Source: Verrucomicrobiota bacterium
Lineage (GTDB): Bacteria; Verrucomicrobiota; Verrucomicrobiia; Chthoniobacterales; UBA10450
DNA: 32,711 bases
Assembly (NCBI GenBank): GCA_003219215.1
Contig: QHPY01000169.1
Span: 1-32,711 of the forward strand
Direction: 5' to 3'
Under the pieces are notes generated by a model. The model was not told where the DNA came from and searched no databases. It was given only the letters and a program-made list of their open reading frames with translations. Both the position numbers and the translations under genes were made by a program. This document shows, in pieces, positions 6,143 to 14,918 of this stretch; positions within the stretch are counted from its first letter, which is position 1; each line of letters starts with the position of its first letter.

Positions 6143-8212
6143 TTAGGCCGTTTCCAGCCAGGCGCGTAACACTTCAGCAATGCTCCAGGCTTGCGCGATG
6201 CAACCGCCGGCGTTATGCGGCTCGCGGGCATCGAACACTTCACTAATCGTTCCGATACCGGCGTCGTTCAAATGTTCCGGAAAACGTTCGAGAAATTTGC
6301 GAGCAGCAGAGCGATCGTGCGGATGCACTTTGAGCCAGGCGTCAATGAACGGACCGATAAGCCAGGCCCAGACCGTGCCTTGATGATACGCGCCGTCGCG
6401 CGATCGCAGGTCACCGCCGTAAATTGGTTTGTAATTGGGATCATCGGGCGAGAGCGAGCGGAGTCCAACTGGCGTGACCATTTTTTTTTCCGCGATTTCC
6501 ACGACCGATCGCCAGCGCTCCGGATTCAGTACCGGATGATCGAGTGAAATGGCGAAGAGCTGGTTCGGCCGGCACGAAATGTCGAAGGTGTTTGGCTGAT
6601 TATCGCAGTCGACGACATCATAAAGATAACCGCCATCGCCGAACCAGAAGCGTTTATTAAAAGACGCGCGCGCTTTCTCGGCCCATTTGTCGTAGCGTTT
6701 CGCCGAAGTCTCTTCCCCAGTATCGCGCAGCCAATTCGCCAGCAGGCAAAGCGCGTTGTACCAAAGTGCGTTGACTTCGACCGCCTTTCCGCGGCGCGGA
6801 GTCACGACCCAGTCGTCTATTTTCGCGTCCATCCAGGTGAGCTGATAACCGGCTTCGCCTTGCGCGAGCAGTCCATCGTTGGGATCGACGCGAATATTAA
6901 ATCGCGTGCCGCGCAGATGATGTTCGGCGATGTCGATCAGCGAGGGCAAAAGAAGTTCGAGCGTGTTGAAATCTTTTGTGCGTTCAAGGTAACGGCCGAG
7001 CGCGTGAAAAAACCAGAGCGTCGCGTCGGCCGTGTGATAAACGCCTTCGCGCGCGCCATCCGGAAACATGTTTGGAATCAGACCGTCGCGAATGTAATAA
7101 GCGAACGTGCGCAGGATGTAACCGGCTTCGAGCCAGCGCCCGGTGAGCAATGTTAATCCTTCAAGGCTGATCATCGTGTCGCGTCCCCAATCGGTGAACC
7201 AGTGATAGCCTGCGATGACGGTGCGGACTTCGTCGCCAGCGGCGTGCGCGCGCGCAGCCTCTTCGAACCTGCCTGCCGGCGTAATGACGAATTGATCGGC
7301 GGCAAAAATTAACTCCGCCGGAAAACCGCGTCGCGCTTTCGGCACGGCGCCTTGCAACAATCGCGCGCGACGTTCCTGTTCCGCTGCCAGCGCATTGTGG
7401 GGACCCAAGACTTCAACGATGTCCCATTCTTCCGTCGAGCCGACCAGAGTTGCAGAATCGGTTTCTTCAAGATCGACATGAAAAAAGCCGGGACTCCAAA
7501 GACCGCCTTCGTGAGCGTAGCCGCGGCTCTGTTCGGTCCGATAAACAACCTGGCGCAATTTTTTCGCCGAGATTGTAAACGCCGAGGCGCAATCACACAC
7601 TTTCATCCGCAACGGTGGCAGTGCTCGCCCGCGCGGAGCCGCAATTTCATAACGATCGCCGACTGAGGTAAGCTTGTAAGGACCCGTAGTCCCCACGTCG
7701 ACCGGCGCTTCGTGATGCCGAAAATGAAACGCCGGACGCAATTCCAAGCGCGCCCGTTTTTCTCCTGCCAGAACTCGGTAGTTGACGTGCACCGTGTTTT
7801 GCAAATGCGGAAGAAGGACGCTCTTCTCCAGCACGAGATCGCGAACGTGATACGTCCAAACCGGAAGTCCATCTTCGAGCCGGAATTCGCGAAGAAAATC
7901 CGCGCCTTGCAAGTCGAGCTGACCGCCGGCGCGTTCTTCACCGCCGAGTGAAACCACATCCTTGGGACCGAAACGCAGGAATTCCGAGACGTGACTCCAC
8001 ATCACCATTCGACCGTGCGGCGCGGGCAGAGCGGCAATAAGTAATCCATGATAACGCCGCGTGATCGCGCCCGAAATCGTGCCGGAGGCGTAACCGCCGA
8101 GACCGTTTGTGACAAGCCATTCGCGGGTCAATAAAATTTCGCGGGACATCTGGGCGCTGTCCCACGACATCGCGCGGACGATCGGCCGATCTTTTTCCAA
8201 TTGCTTGTTCAT
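6143..8212 (-). CDS. Amylo-alpha-1,6-glucosidase (glycogen debranching enzyme)
   Basis: 689 residues from ATG 8212. The N-terminal domain opens with REWLVTNGLGGYASGT (30-45) and RRYHGLLIA (52-60), diagnostic for bacterial debranching enzymes of the amylo-alpha-1,6-glucosidase type (GH133-like). The C-terminal (alpha/alpha)6 barrel carries FTDWGRDTMISLEGL (339-353), PNMFPDG, YHTADATLWF and TYHQGTVWAW-like GAYHQGTVWAWLIGPF. It hydrolyses alpha-1,6 branch glucosyl residues of glycogen or limit dextrins in the cytosol. The open frame continues upstream to 8470 but that part overlaps treZ in another frame, and the conserved N-terminus begins after 8212. treZ ends 28 bases upstream on the same strand, so the two likely form a glycogen-to-trehalose operon. 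Confidence 0.92.
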   Translation of the reverse strand: MNKQLEKDRPIVRAMSWDSAQMSREILLTREWLVTNGLGGYASGTISGAITRRYHGLLIAALPAPHGRMVMWSHVSEFLRFGPKDVVSLGGEERAGGQLDLQGADFLREFRLEDGLPVWTYHVRDLVLEKSVLLPHLQNTVHVNYRVLAGEKRARLELRPAFHFRHHEAPVDVGTTGPYKLTSVGDRYEIAAPRGRALPPLRMKVCDCASAFTISAKKLRQVVYRTEQSRGYAHEGGLWSPGFFHVDLEETDSATLVGSTEEWDIVEVLGPHNALAAEQERRARLLQGAVPKARRGFPAELIFAADQFVITPAGRFEEAARAHAAGDEVRTVIAGYHWFTDWGRDTMISLEGLTLLTGRWLEAGYILRTFAYYIRDGLIPNMFPDGAREGVYHTADATLWFFHALGRYLERTKDFNTLELLLPSLIDIAEHHLRGTRFNIRVDPNDGLLAQGEAGYQLTWMDAKIDDWVVTPRRGKAVEVNALWYNALCLLANWLRDTGEETSAKRYDKWAEKARASFNKRFWFGDGGYLYDVVDCDNQPNTFDISCRPNQLFAISLDHPVLNPERWRSVVEIAEKKMVTPVGLRSLSPDDPNYKPIYGGDLRSRDGAYHQGTVWAWLIGPFIDAWLKVHPHDRSAARKFLERFPEHLNDAGIGTISEVFDAREPHNAGGCIAQAWSIAEVLRAWLETA

Positions 8213-8240
8213 CGATGCTTGCTGTCGATGGAAAATTGGG

Positions 8241-10172
8241 TCAGCCCCATTTTCTTGGCTTGGGTTGTCGCCGTGGCGTTTTCTCGGGCACGAGTCGCAA
8301 GGCGACTGTCGCTTCCGCCGGTAATGTCCAATTCTCCTGTGTTGCCACGGTCGCCGTTCCAGATCCGCCGTAGCGGGCGGATTCGCTTGACCACAGCGTC
8401 TCCCATTCCAAGCCAAGCGGCGGCGCAAGCAACGGCTCTGGAGCAGGATTGAGCTCGCGGTTTTCGCCAAAGTTTACCACCAGTAATCGGTCATCGGTGT
8501 TGCCGTCGCTGAAATAGCGGAGAACAAAGCTGGCCGGTCCAAGCACTGCGCCGTCCACGCCACTCGGTTTCTGCTCGCGAAAACGCGAGTCTTCCCGGCG
8601 CAGCCGTAAAAGATCGACATGCAGATCGTAAAGTTCTTTGTTCTTTTGGCGCTCGGCAAAATCGAGTTTGGAACTGACAAAGACGGTCGGATCGGAAGGG
8701 ACCGGCAGGCGTTCCTGCACTTCTTTGGTGGCGAAGGATGGGAACTGAGCGAGAAATGCGAACCGTCCTTTGCGAATGGCTTCGCGCATTGGGCCGTCAC
8801 CCACATCGGTGAAAAATATGAATGGCGTGGAGGCGCCGAACTCCTCGCCTTGAAAAAGCAGTGGCGTCCATGGCCCGAGCAGAAGCAAAGCAGTCATCGC
8901 GCGATAGCGCCCGGGCGAGCTTTGAAAACGCAGCCGTTCACCGGCCGCAGTATTTGAAACTTGATCGTGGTTCTCGATGAACGCGACGAACGCTTCCGGG
9001 CGCGCGCCGAACGCTGTGCTGCCTCGCGGTGCTTCCTGCCAAAAATGCGGTTGCCCTTGAAACAGATATCCGTACTTGGCGGCGGAAATAAATTCCTGCG
9101 GAGTGCCGAGATAATCGGAGTAGTAGGCTTCGCGCTTTCCAGTAAGGGTGACGACCGCGCTGTGATGGAAATCGTCATTCCAAACCGCATCGAGATCGTC
9201 TCCGCCCTTTTCGCGCGGCAAAATTAGTTTCGCTTCCTGCCGCTCGTTTTCCGCGATCAAAATAATCTTGCGCGGCCGCGCCGTTTCGCGCGCGGCCCGT
9301 CCGATCGCGCCGATGATGTATTCGTCCGATTCATCTTTCACTTCCTGCGTCGCATCGAACCGGAAGCCGTCGAAATGAAATTCGTCGATCCAGTAACGGC
9401 CGTTAGTGATGAAAAATTCGCGGACCGGGTCGGATTCTGGGCCGTCAAAATTAATCGACTCGCCCCAATCGTTTTCGAAGCGGGCGTTGAAATAATGATC
9501 GGAGAAAATGCGAACGTAATTGCCGTCCGGACCGAAGTGGTTGTAAACGACGTCGAGAATGACGGCCAGGCCTAACGAGTGCGCGCGATCGACAAATTGG
9601 CGCAGATCTTCCGGCGTTCCGTACAAGTGGAACGGCGCAAAAAGATCGACCCCGTCGTAGCCCCATCCGAAATTTCCGGGAAAATCGGCGATCGGCATCA
9701 TCTCCACGACAGTGACTCCAATCCGCGCCAATTCGGCCAATTGTTCGGCCGCGGCTTGCCACGTTCCTTCTTTCGTAAACGTTCCAATATGCATTTCATA
9801 AATGACGTGACCTTTCATTTTCACGCCGCGCCATTTTGAATCGGTCCACTTGAACTGCGTCGGATCGACCACGCACGAAGATCCGTGCGGTCCGTGCGGT
9901 TGAAATCGCGATGCCGGATCGGGATGAAAATGCTCCGCCTTGTTTACGCGGAAACGGTAGAGCGCTCCGGCGCCAACATTAGCGACGCCCGAGAAATAAC
10001 CATTATCTTCGCGCTCCAGGGGATGAAACGTCCGCTTCGCCTCTTTTTTCGCGCTTTCTTCCAATACAAGATCGACGTCCTGTGCCTTCGGCGCCCAGAT
10101 CCGGAAATGCGCCTGATTTGGACCGATTAGTTCGGCGCCGATCGGATATCGGCGAGAAGTCGCGCGCTTCAT
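8241..10172 (-). CDS. treZ: Malto-oligosyltrehalose trehalohydrolase
   Basis: 643 residues. An N-terminal CBM48/E-set domain (about 10-105; AHFRIWAPKAQDVDLVL) precedes a GH13 barrel beginning GHVIYEMHIGTFTKEGTW (121-138). Catalytic residues are visible: nucleophile D273 in GFRFDATQEV, general acid E308 in LIAENER, and D403 in FIENHDQVSN. The EMHIGTFT and NHDQ.(S/G)N patterns point to TreZ rather than branching enzyme or GlgX. TreZ releases trehalose from the maltooligosyl-trehalose made by TreY. No treY is within the window. It is somewhat longer than many TreZ proteins because of a C-terminal tail rich in Pro/Arg. It is transcribed away from the membrane-protein gene at 10249. Confidence 0.88.
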   Translation of the reverse strand: MKRATSRRYPIGAELIGPNQAHFRIWAPKAQDVDLVLEESAKKEAKRTFHPLEREDNGYFSGVANVGAGALYRFRVNKAEHFHPDPASRFQPHGPHGSSCVVDPTQFKWTDSKWRGVKMKGHVIYEMHIGTFTKEGTWQAAAEQLAELARIGVTVVEMMPIADFPGNFGWGYDGVDLFAPFHLYGTPEDLRQFVDRAHSLGLAVILDVVYNHFGPDGNYVRIFSDHYFNARFENDWGESINFDGPESDPVREFFITNGRYWIDEFHFDGFRFDATQEVKDESDEYIIGAIGRAARETARPRKIILIAENERQEAKLILPREKGGDDLDAVWNDDFHHSAVVTLTGKREAYYSDYLGTPQEFISAAKYGYLFQGQPHFWQEAPRGSTAFGARPEAFVAFIENHDQVSNTAAGERLRFQSSPGRYRAMTALLLLGPWTPLLFQGEEFGASTPFIFFTDVGDGPMREAIRKGRFAFLAQFPSFATKEVQERLPVPSDPTVFVSSKLDFAERQKNKELYDLHVDLLRLRREDSRFREQKPSGVDGAVLGPASFVLRYFSDGNTDDRLLVVNFGENRELNPAPEPLLAPPLGLEWETLWSSESARYGGSGTATVATQENWTLPAEATVALRLVPEKTPRRQPKPRKWG

Positions 10173-10248
10173 GGCTGAACCCTACACAAAATGCGCGGAC
10201 GCGCAGTGCGAGCTTGATCAATATTTCCCGAGCCGCTCAAATCGTCCC

Positions 10249-11187
10249 ATGAACGGCAGTAGCAACAAGATCGAGATCTTCACGCCATTCGGCGAGGCGT
10301 TCGAGCTGATGAAGAAAATTCTTTTTCAGCCGTTCGACTTGAAGAAATGGTTGGTGATCGGCTTCGCGGCGTGGCTCTCGAATCTGGGCAGTGGTAATTA
10401 CAACTACAACTACCGCGGGCGTTCGGATTGGAAAGACGTTCCTTTTCTTCAAGACCTCGACAACACGTTCAATCAAATTCCGCATTGGATTCTGTTCACC
10501 GGCCTGGCGATAATCATCGCGCTCGTGCTCGCTCTCATAATTTTATTTGTGTGGTTGAGAGCACGCGGCCGTTTCATGTTTGTCGATTGTATCGTCAAAA
10601 ACCGTGGAGCGATCGTCCAACCGTGGCGAGAATTTCGCGAGCAAGGTAACAGTTATTTCCTTTTAGGGCTCCTGGTTGGTGTCGTCATCGCCGTGATTGT
10701 GTCGGTGGCGTCGCTGCCGTTCACGCTACCGATCATAAGAGGAGTAACATTCGCGCATCCCGACGCGTACCTCATCTGCATCATTGCGGTATGGGGTGTT
10801 CTTTTAATCCTCTTGATTCTGGCGTGGTCGCTTATCTCGCATTTTATGGTCGCGGTGATGTACCGTCGCCGTTGCCTTGCAGTCGAAGCTTTTCGCGTCG
10901 CGCTTTCCTTGATCGCCAATTATCCGGGTGAGATCACGCTCTATTGTTTATTCTGGATTGTGCTGGGAATCGCAGCGGTAATTATTGCCTGCGCGACGAT
11001 CCTAGCGACGTGCTGTATCGCGCTAATTCCCTACATCGGCACAGTAATATTGCTGCCGTTATTTGTTTGTCTGCGCGCGTTCGGGCTCCGTTTTATTCGG
11101 CAGTTCGGCCCGGATTACGATGTGTGGGCGGTAATGCCTGAGGTTTCGCCAACGCCGCCCTCAAGTCCGCCGCCGCTGCCAAGTTGA
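10249..11187 (+). CDS. Polytopic membrane protein of unknown function
   Basis: 312 residues from ATG 10249. A reading frame extends 26 codons further upstream, but those lack conserved character and reach the treZ start, so the later ATG is preferred; MNGSSNKIEIFTPFGEAF looks like the true N-terminus. Long hydrophobic runs at about 84-103, 141-163, 174-203, 231-262 and 264-276 indicate five or more membrane spans. Between the first two is RARGRFMFVDCIVKNRG, and after the third VAVMYRRRCLAVEAFRVAL, patterns I associate with uncharacterised integral membrane proteins (glycerophosphoryl-diester phosphodiesterase-membrane-domain-like) but cannot assign firmly. The C-terminus is a short proline/serine tail. 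Its stop is one base from the stop of the convergent PHP-glycosyltransferase gene. Confidence 0.7.
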   Translation: MNGSSNKIEIFTPFGEAFELMKKILFQPFDLKKWLVIGFAAWLSNLGSGNYNYNYRGRSDWKDVPFLQDLDNTFNQIPHWILFTGLAIIIALVLALIILFVWLRARGRFMFVDCIVKNRGAIVQPWREFREQGNSYFLLGLLVGVVIAVIVSVASLPFTLPIIRGVTFAHPDAYLICIIAVWGVLLILLILAWSLISHFMVAVMYRRRCLAVEAFRVALSLIANYPGEITLYCLFWIVLGIAAVIIACATILATCCIALIPYIGTVILLPLFVCLRAFGLRFIRQFGPDYDVWAVMPEVSPTPPSSPPPLPS

Positions 11188-11188
11188 A

Positions 11189-13591
11189 TTATACCTCGGT
11201 CGCTGCCCAGAATTTTCGAAACGCAGTCGGCCAGGTGCGGTCAATCACACTTTCGCGCGCAAGGTCGCCCATTCTTTTTCGCCGCTCCGGATCGGCAACC
11301 AGCTCGCGAATCGCGCGGGTGAGATCTTCGACATTGTGCGATTTCGTGATCAAACCGTTGCGATTATTTTCGACAAGTTCCTTTGGTCCGCCCGAATCCG
11401 AAACGATCACCGGAACTCCGGACGCCTGCGCTTCAATGATCACGTTGCCGAATGTGTCGGTGGTGCTCGGAAAAACGAAGATGTCGGCGGAAGCGTAAGC
11501 GGCAGCCAGTTCTTTGCCCGTTAGATATCCGGTAAATAGAGCTTCCGGCAACGATTCGGAAAATTCGCGCGAATACGGTCCGTGGCCGACGACACAAAGT
11601 TGGATCGACAATCCCTCATCGCGCAGGCGCCGGTAAGCTTCCCCTAAAAGATCGAGATCTTTCTCGCGCGAAACGCGACCCACATAAAGCAATCGGATCC
11701 GACCGTTCCTGGCGCCGAACTTTTCGAAGAATCCTGAATCGCGCCGAGTGGGATGGAACAGCTGTGTGTCCAGTCCGCGTGGGAAAATTTTCAGTTTTTC
11801 CGGATCAAAACCGCGTTTGATCCAGCTCCCCCGATATTCCTCCGAGTTCACGAACACGGTATCGAGCTGTCCGTAAAACCAGTGCATGTAACGCCAGGTC
11901 ACGCTTTCGAGAAAACTGTCTTCGGTCAGGATGCGGACGTATTGCGGAAAATCGGTATGATAAATGCCGCTGGTTTGCAGGTTGAGCATCTTGGCCGCGA
12001 GCAGGGCCGTGAGACCGATTGGTCCGGGCGTGCTGATGATGACTTCGGTGAATCGTTCTCGCTGGATGTAGTCGAGCATTTGCAAAATCGGCGGGAAACT
12101 CAGCTTTTGCAGCTCGTACTCGGGCAATTCAAACTCGCCGATCGGTCTGAAGTTCTTGATCGGGATACCATCAATCATCAGTTCGTTACGCGAGGTGATG
12201 ACGATCAATTCCTTTCCGGCCGCCGCGCCGGCTGCGGTCATTTTCCGAATCGTCGTCGCCACACCGTTGACATCTTCGAGCGTGTCCGTGAACCAGGCGC
12301 GTTTCTTGTTTTGCAAAGCTTCCGGAATCTTTCCGGTCATCTCCTGGAAAATTTTTTGCAGCCATTTGCGTGACGGGGCCTGGCTGTGAAACCCATAGAT
12401 GTATGGCGCGAGAATGATCAGGATTGGTGCGATCGCAGTCAGGGCCTGCACGCTTTCAAGCATATTTCCGCTGCTGATTTGTTGGACAAATTTTTGGAAG
12501 AAGCGAAACGCGAGCTGCTCCGCGACCATGTTCGCCATGACAAAAGCGCGCCGCTCAGGCTCGGGAATTGAATCCAATCCCTGGGCCATTCTTGCCTTCA
12601 CTTCAGGTCGCCCGAAATAACCGGAAAGTTCCTTCCAGAGAGAAACATTCGCCGGCTTGAAGAGCTCGAAGATCTTACCGGACCTCACAGCTTGCCCGAA
12701 CAAACTCGCTTTCTCTGCGAGCGTGAGTTCAGTCGGGTCCCGGCCTTCCATGAACCGGGAGAACATTTGTTCAACCAGAGCCGCACTTGGTCCCAGCTTT
12801 TCGTGGAAGTGGTCCTGAATGAACAAGGCGACGGTGTTATAAAATCCATGAGAAAGGGCGAGCGGAGTTCCGCCGTGGCCATGGGCCTGGCACTTGGCCG
12901 CGCGAATGTGCTCGAGAAACTTATCCGTTGAATCGGCGCGCGGCGTTTCGGTGAAAGCCGAAGCGATGAACTGACCGCCGTGATCGTCCGAGCCACCGAC
13001 GAGGATTTTCTTCCACGCCTGCTCGTGGGTGGGCGCCAAATTGTGTTTTTTAGCCAGCTCCTCGATTTTTTCCGGAGAAAGCGAACCGAAGAGCTGCTGG
13101 GCGAGTTCGCTTAGAAGTGCATCGCGCAGGCCGTTGATTCCTTCAAAATGTTTGAAGAGTAAAATGAGCCGCTCGAGATGCGACGCTTCGAGCTTGCCGT
13201 TGATGCTGTAGAGGGGGTGAGCCACGGCATGGGCGATGTTTGCGCTTTGGAGATATTTTTGAAGGGCAAAGATGTTGTCGCGAATGATGACGATGTCGTC
13301 GTGCTGTTTTTCGGTAATGCCCCAGGCGAGAATATGAATCTTGCAGGGATCCTGCGGAAAATAAGTGGTGACCTGCTCGCTAATGAAAGTGTTGGGGAGG
13401 TCGCGAATTTCCAAACAACCGTCGATGGTGTCGTGGTCGGTGATCGTGACGAAATTCATTTCGCGCTCGAGCAGTTGTCGATGCAACTCGCGCGGGTCGG
13501 AATAAGAATCCGGAAAATCAAACCGCCGGAAGAGCCATTCTTCCGAACGTGCGCTGAAACGGGAGTGAATGTGAAGATCACATTTGCTCAT
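11189..13591 (-). CDS. Fusion of PHP phosphoesterase and GT4 glycosyltransferase
   Basis: 800 residues. Residues 1-about 240 form a PHP-type metal phosphoesterase: DLHIHSRFS with H7/H9, ITDHDT with D52/H53, HAVAHPLY (H121/H125) and GGSDDHGG (199-206). A helical linker (about 260-430) contains a short hydrophobic stretch (LTAIAPILIILAPYIYGF). The C-terminal half (about 450-800) is a GT-B family 4 glycosyltransferase: YHTDFPQYV, FPRGLDTQLFHP, YVGRVSREKDLDLL and FVFPSTTDTFGNVIIEAQASG with the paired glutamates that bind the nucleotide sugar. It probably transfers a sugar from a nucleotide donor to a lipid or glycan, with the PHP part hydrolysing a phosphate; the substrates are unknown. The deacetylase gene ends 6 bases upstream, so both are likely cotranscribed and may work on the same glycan. 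Confidence 0.85.
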   Translation of the reverse strand: MSKCDLHIHSRFSARSEEWLFRRFDFPDSYSDPRELHRQLLEREMNFVTITDHDTIDGCLEIRDLPNTFISEQVTTYFPQDPCKIHILAWGITEKQHDDIVIIRDNIFALQKYLQSANIAHAVAHPLYSINGKLEASHLERLILLFKHFEGINGLRDALLSELAQQLFGSLSPEKIEELAKKHNLAPTHEQAWKKILVGGSDDHGGQFIASAFTETPRADSTDKFLEHIRAAKCQAHGHGGTPLALSHGFYNTVALFIQDHFHEKLGPSAALVEQMFSRFMEGRDPTELTLAEKASLFGQAVRSGKIFELFKPANVSLWKELSGYFGRPEVKARMAQGLDSIPEPERRAFVMANMVAEQLAFRFFQKFVQQISSGNMLESVQALTAIAPILIILAPYIYGFHSQAPSRKWLQKIFQEMTGKIPEALQNKKRAWFTDTLEDVNGVATTIRKMTAAGAAAGKELIVITSRNELMIDGIPIKNFRPIGEFELPEYELQKLSFPPILQMLDYIQRERFTEVIISTPGPIGLTALLAAKMLNLQTSGIYHTDFPQYVRILTEDSFLESVTWRYMHWFYGQLDTVFVNSEEYRGSWIKRGFDPEKLKIFPRGLDTQLFHPTRRDSGFFEKFGARNGRIRLLYVGRVSREKDLDLLGEAYRRLRDEGLSIQLCVVGHGPYSREFSESLPEALFTGYLTGKELAAAYASADIFVFPSTTDTFGNVIIEAQASGVPVIVSDSGGPKELVENNRNGLITKSHNVEDLTRAIRELVADPERRKRMGDLARESVIDRTWPTAFRKFWAATEV

Positions 13592-13597
13592 ATATAA

Positions 13598-14407
13598 TTA
13601 GAGGCCGCGCTTGAGACGCTGCTCGGCAATCCAATCCTGATAGGTCGTCGGCGTCCTGTGGCCATTCATCTCACTGATAAGATCGACAATCTGCCGCCAA
13701 ATGGTCGGATGCGAAAAGTCCGACGGATGAATACTGAGACGCATAAGCGGTTTGCTTTTGAGGGCGTGGCTGAGCGCGGCGTTCCAAGCCAGGCTCGTCA
13801 CCCGTCGCCAGCCATTTCGCACGCTGTAGACCAACGATCTTGCCCAAAACGTTTCGCCAGAACGCAAATCGCGCACCGTCCGGAGCCGTGTGGTGTATTC
13901 CATTTCTGCATCGCGGGCTGCTCGCTCCGCTTCGTGGCTGAGCAACCACGCCGGCGCAACAAAACCTCGCGGCTTTAATCCGCCGGCGAGAAATTCGTCG
14001 CGCGCGGCTCTAATTCGTCGGAAAGCCTCGTCGTATCCGAGATCGTAGAACTCGCCTTCACCTTGGGTGTAAAATTGCGTAATGAATTTCTCGAGAAAAG
14101 TTTCACGCGCCTGCGTCGGCCGTTCATGGAAATATCCATGGATGACAATTTCGTGACCGACTGCTTCCAGGTTGCGCAGCCAGGAAACGAATGGTCGATC
14201 TTGCATCGACGCGCCCTGACGATGGTAATCGGGGACGACCAAGAGCGAGCAATGGCGAATTCCCTTGTGCGTCAGCTCGGAAATAATTTTCTCTGCGATC
14301 TGCTGTGTGGATGGCGCTACGTCATGAATAGAAACGACCAGAAAATCCTTGGTCGCACTCGCCGCCGCGACAGCGGGCAGAAACTGCGTGGCCACAGCCG
14401 ATGTCAT
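13598..14407 (-). CDS. DUF2334-type polysaccharide deacetylase
   Basis: 269 residues. The NodB-like core begins FLVVSIHDVAPSTQQ (22-36; D29 is in the position of a metal or catalytic aspartate), continues with GHEIVIHGYFHE (84-95; H90 and H94 as metal ligands), FVAPAWLLS (149-157, the substrate-wall motif) and LMRLSIHPSDF near residue 225 (catalytic histidine region). This order matches the DUF2334 branch of carbohydrate esterase family 4 relatives. No clear signal peptide is present; the N-terminus is only mildly hydrophobic, so a cytosolic site is likely. It is the upstream gene of a two-gene unit with the PHP-glycosyltransferase fusion, suggesting joint action on a glycan or glycolipid. 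ATG 14407 has no Shine-Dalgarno. Confidence 0.85.
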   Translation of the reverse strand: MTSAVATQFLPAVAAASATKDFLVVSIHDVAPSTQQIAEKIISELTHKGIRHCSLLVVPDYHRQGASMQDRPFVSWLRNLEAVGHEIVIHGYFHERPTQARETFLEKFITQFYTQGEGEFYDLGYDEAFRRIRAARDEFLAGGLKPRGFVAPAWLLSHEAERAARDAEMEYTTRLRTVRDLRSGETFWARSLVYSVRNGWRRVTSLAWNAALSHALKSKPLMRLSIHPSDFSHPTIWRQIVDLISEMNGHRTPTTYQDWIAEQRLKRGL

Positions 14408-14455
14408 TTTGGCAAATTTTCGACCCCGCCACCCGCTGGAACAAGTGGAAAGTAT

Positions 14456-14863
14456 CTAGCCCGCCATTCGCAAGATGAAAGCGAACTCTTTGCCGCTCAG
14501 GGGCATGACCGATAGGCGCGATTGTCGAACAAGCGCGATGTCCTTGAGCTCTCGCTTTCCCTTGATCTGCGTAAGCGTCACCGGCCTCGGTAGTGGCTTC
14601 ACCGGAACAAGATCGACCGCGCTCCAATCGCCTTCTTTCGCCGTCGTATCGCGGTAAGCCGTGCGCGCGACTTTGGCGACGCCAACGACAGCCTTTCCTT
14701 CGCCGCTATGATAAAAGAGAACTTCGTCGCCTTTTGACATTCGGCGAAGATTGTTGCGGGCCGCAAAATTGCGCACTCCGGTCCAACTTGTGCTGCCATC
14801 AGCTACGAAGTCTGCCCAGGAGTAATCGGATGGTTCTTGTTTCACAAGCCAGAAATTTTTCAT
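14456..14863 (-). CDS. EVE-domain protein
   Basis: 135 residues, a single EVE domain of the usual size. It opens FWLVKQEPSDYSWADFVAD (4-22) and continues WTGVRNFAARNNLRRMSKGDEVLFYHSGEGKAVVGVAKV, the hallmark of the family (thymocyte nuclear protein 1 relatives; PUA-like fold). EVE domains bind modified bases in DNA or RNA and are sometimes tied to modification-dependent restriction, but a stand-alone copy such as this has no nuclease attached. Its stop lies 48 bases upstream of the deacetylase start on the same strand. It diverges from tmk. Confidence 0.92.
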   Translation of the reverse strand: MKNFWLVKQEPSDYSWADFVADGSTSWTGVRNFAARNNLRRMSKGDEVLFYHSGEGKAVVGVAKVARTAYRDTTAKEGDWSAVDLVPVKPLPRPVTLTQIKGKRELKDIALVRQSRLSVMPLSGKEFAFILRMAG

Positions 14864-14918
14864 CGCTTCAACTTAACCCGGTTCGACAATTATCGATCTT
14901 TGTTTGAAGATCGACACC

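Noticed and set aside
8213-8470. N-terminal extension of the debranching enzyme frame
   Set aside because: It overlaps the treZ coding end in another frame, is arginine-rich and lacks homology; the conserved N-terminus begins after ATG 8212.
14456-14863. EVE-domain gene as part of a modification-dependent restriction system
   Set aside because: No nuclease, McrB-like GTPase or methyltransferase is adjacent; the stand-alone form is a common housekeeping-type protein.
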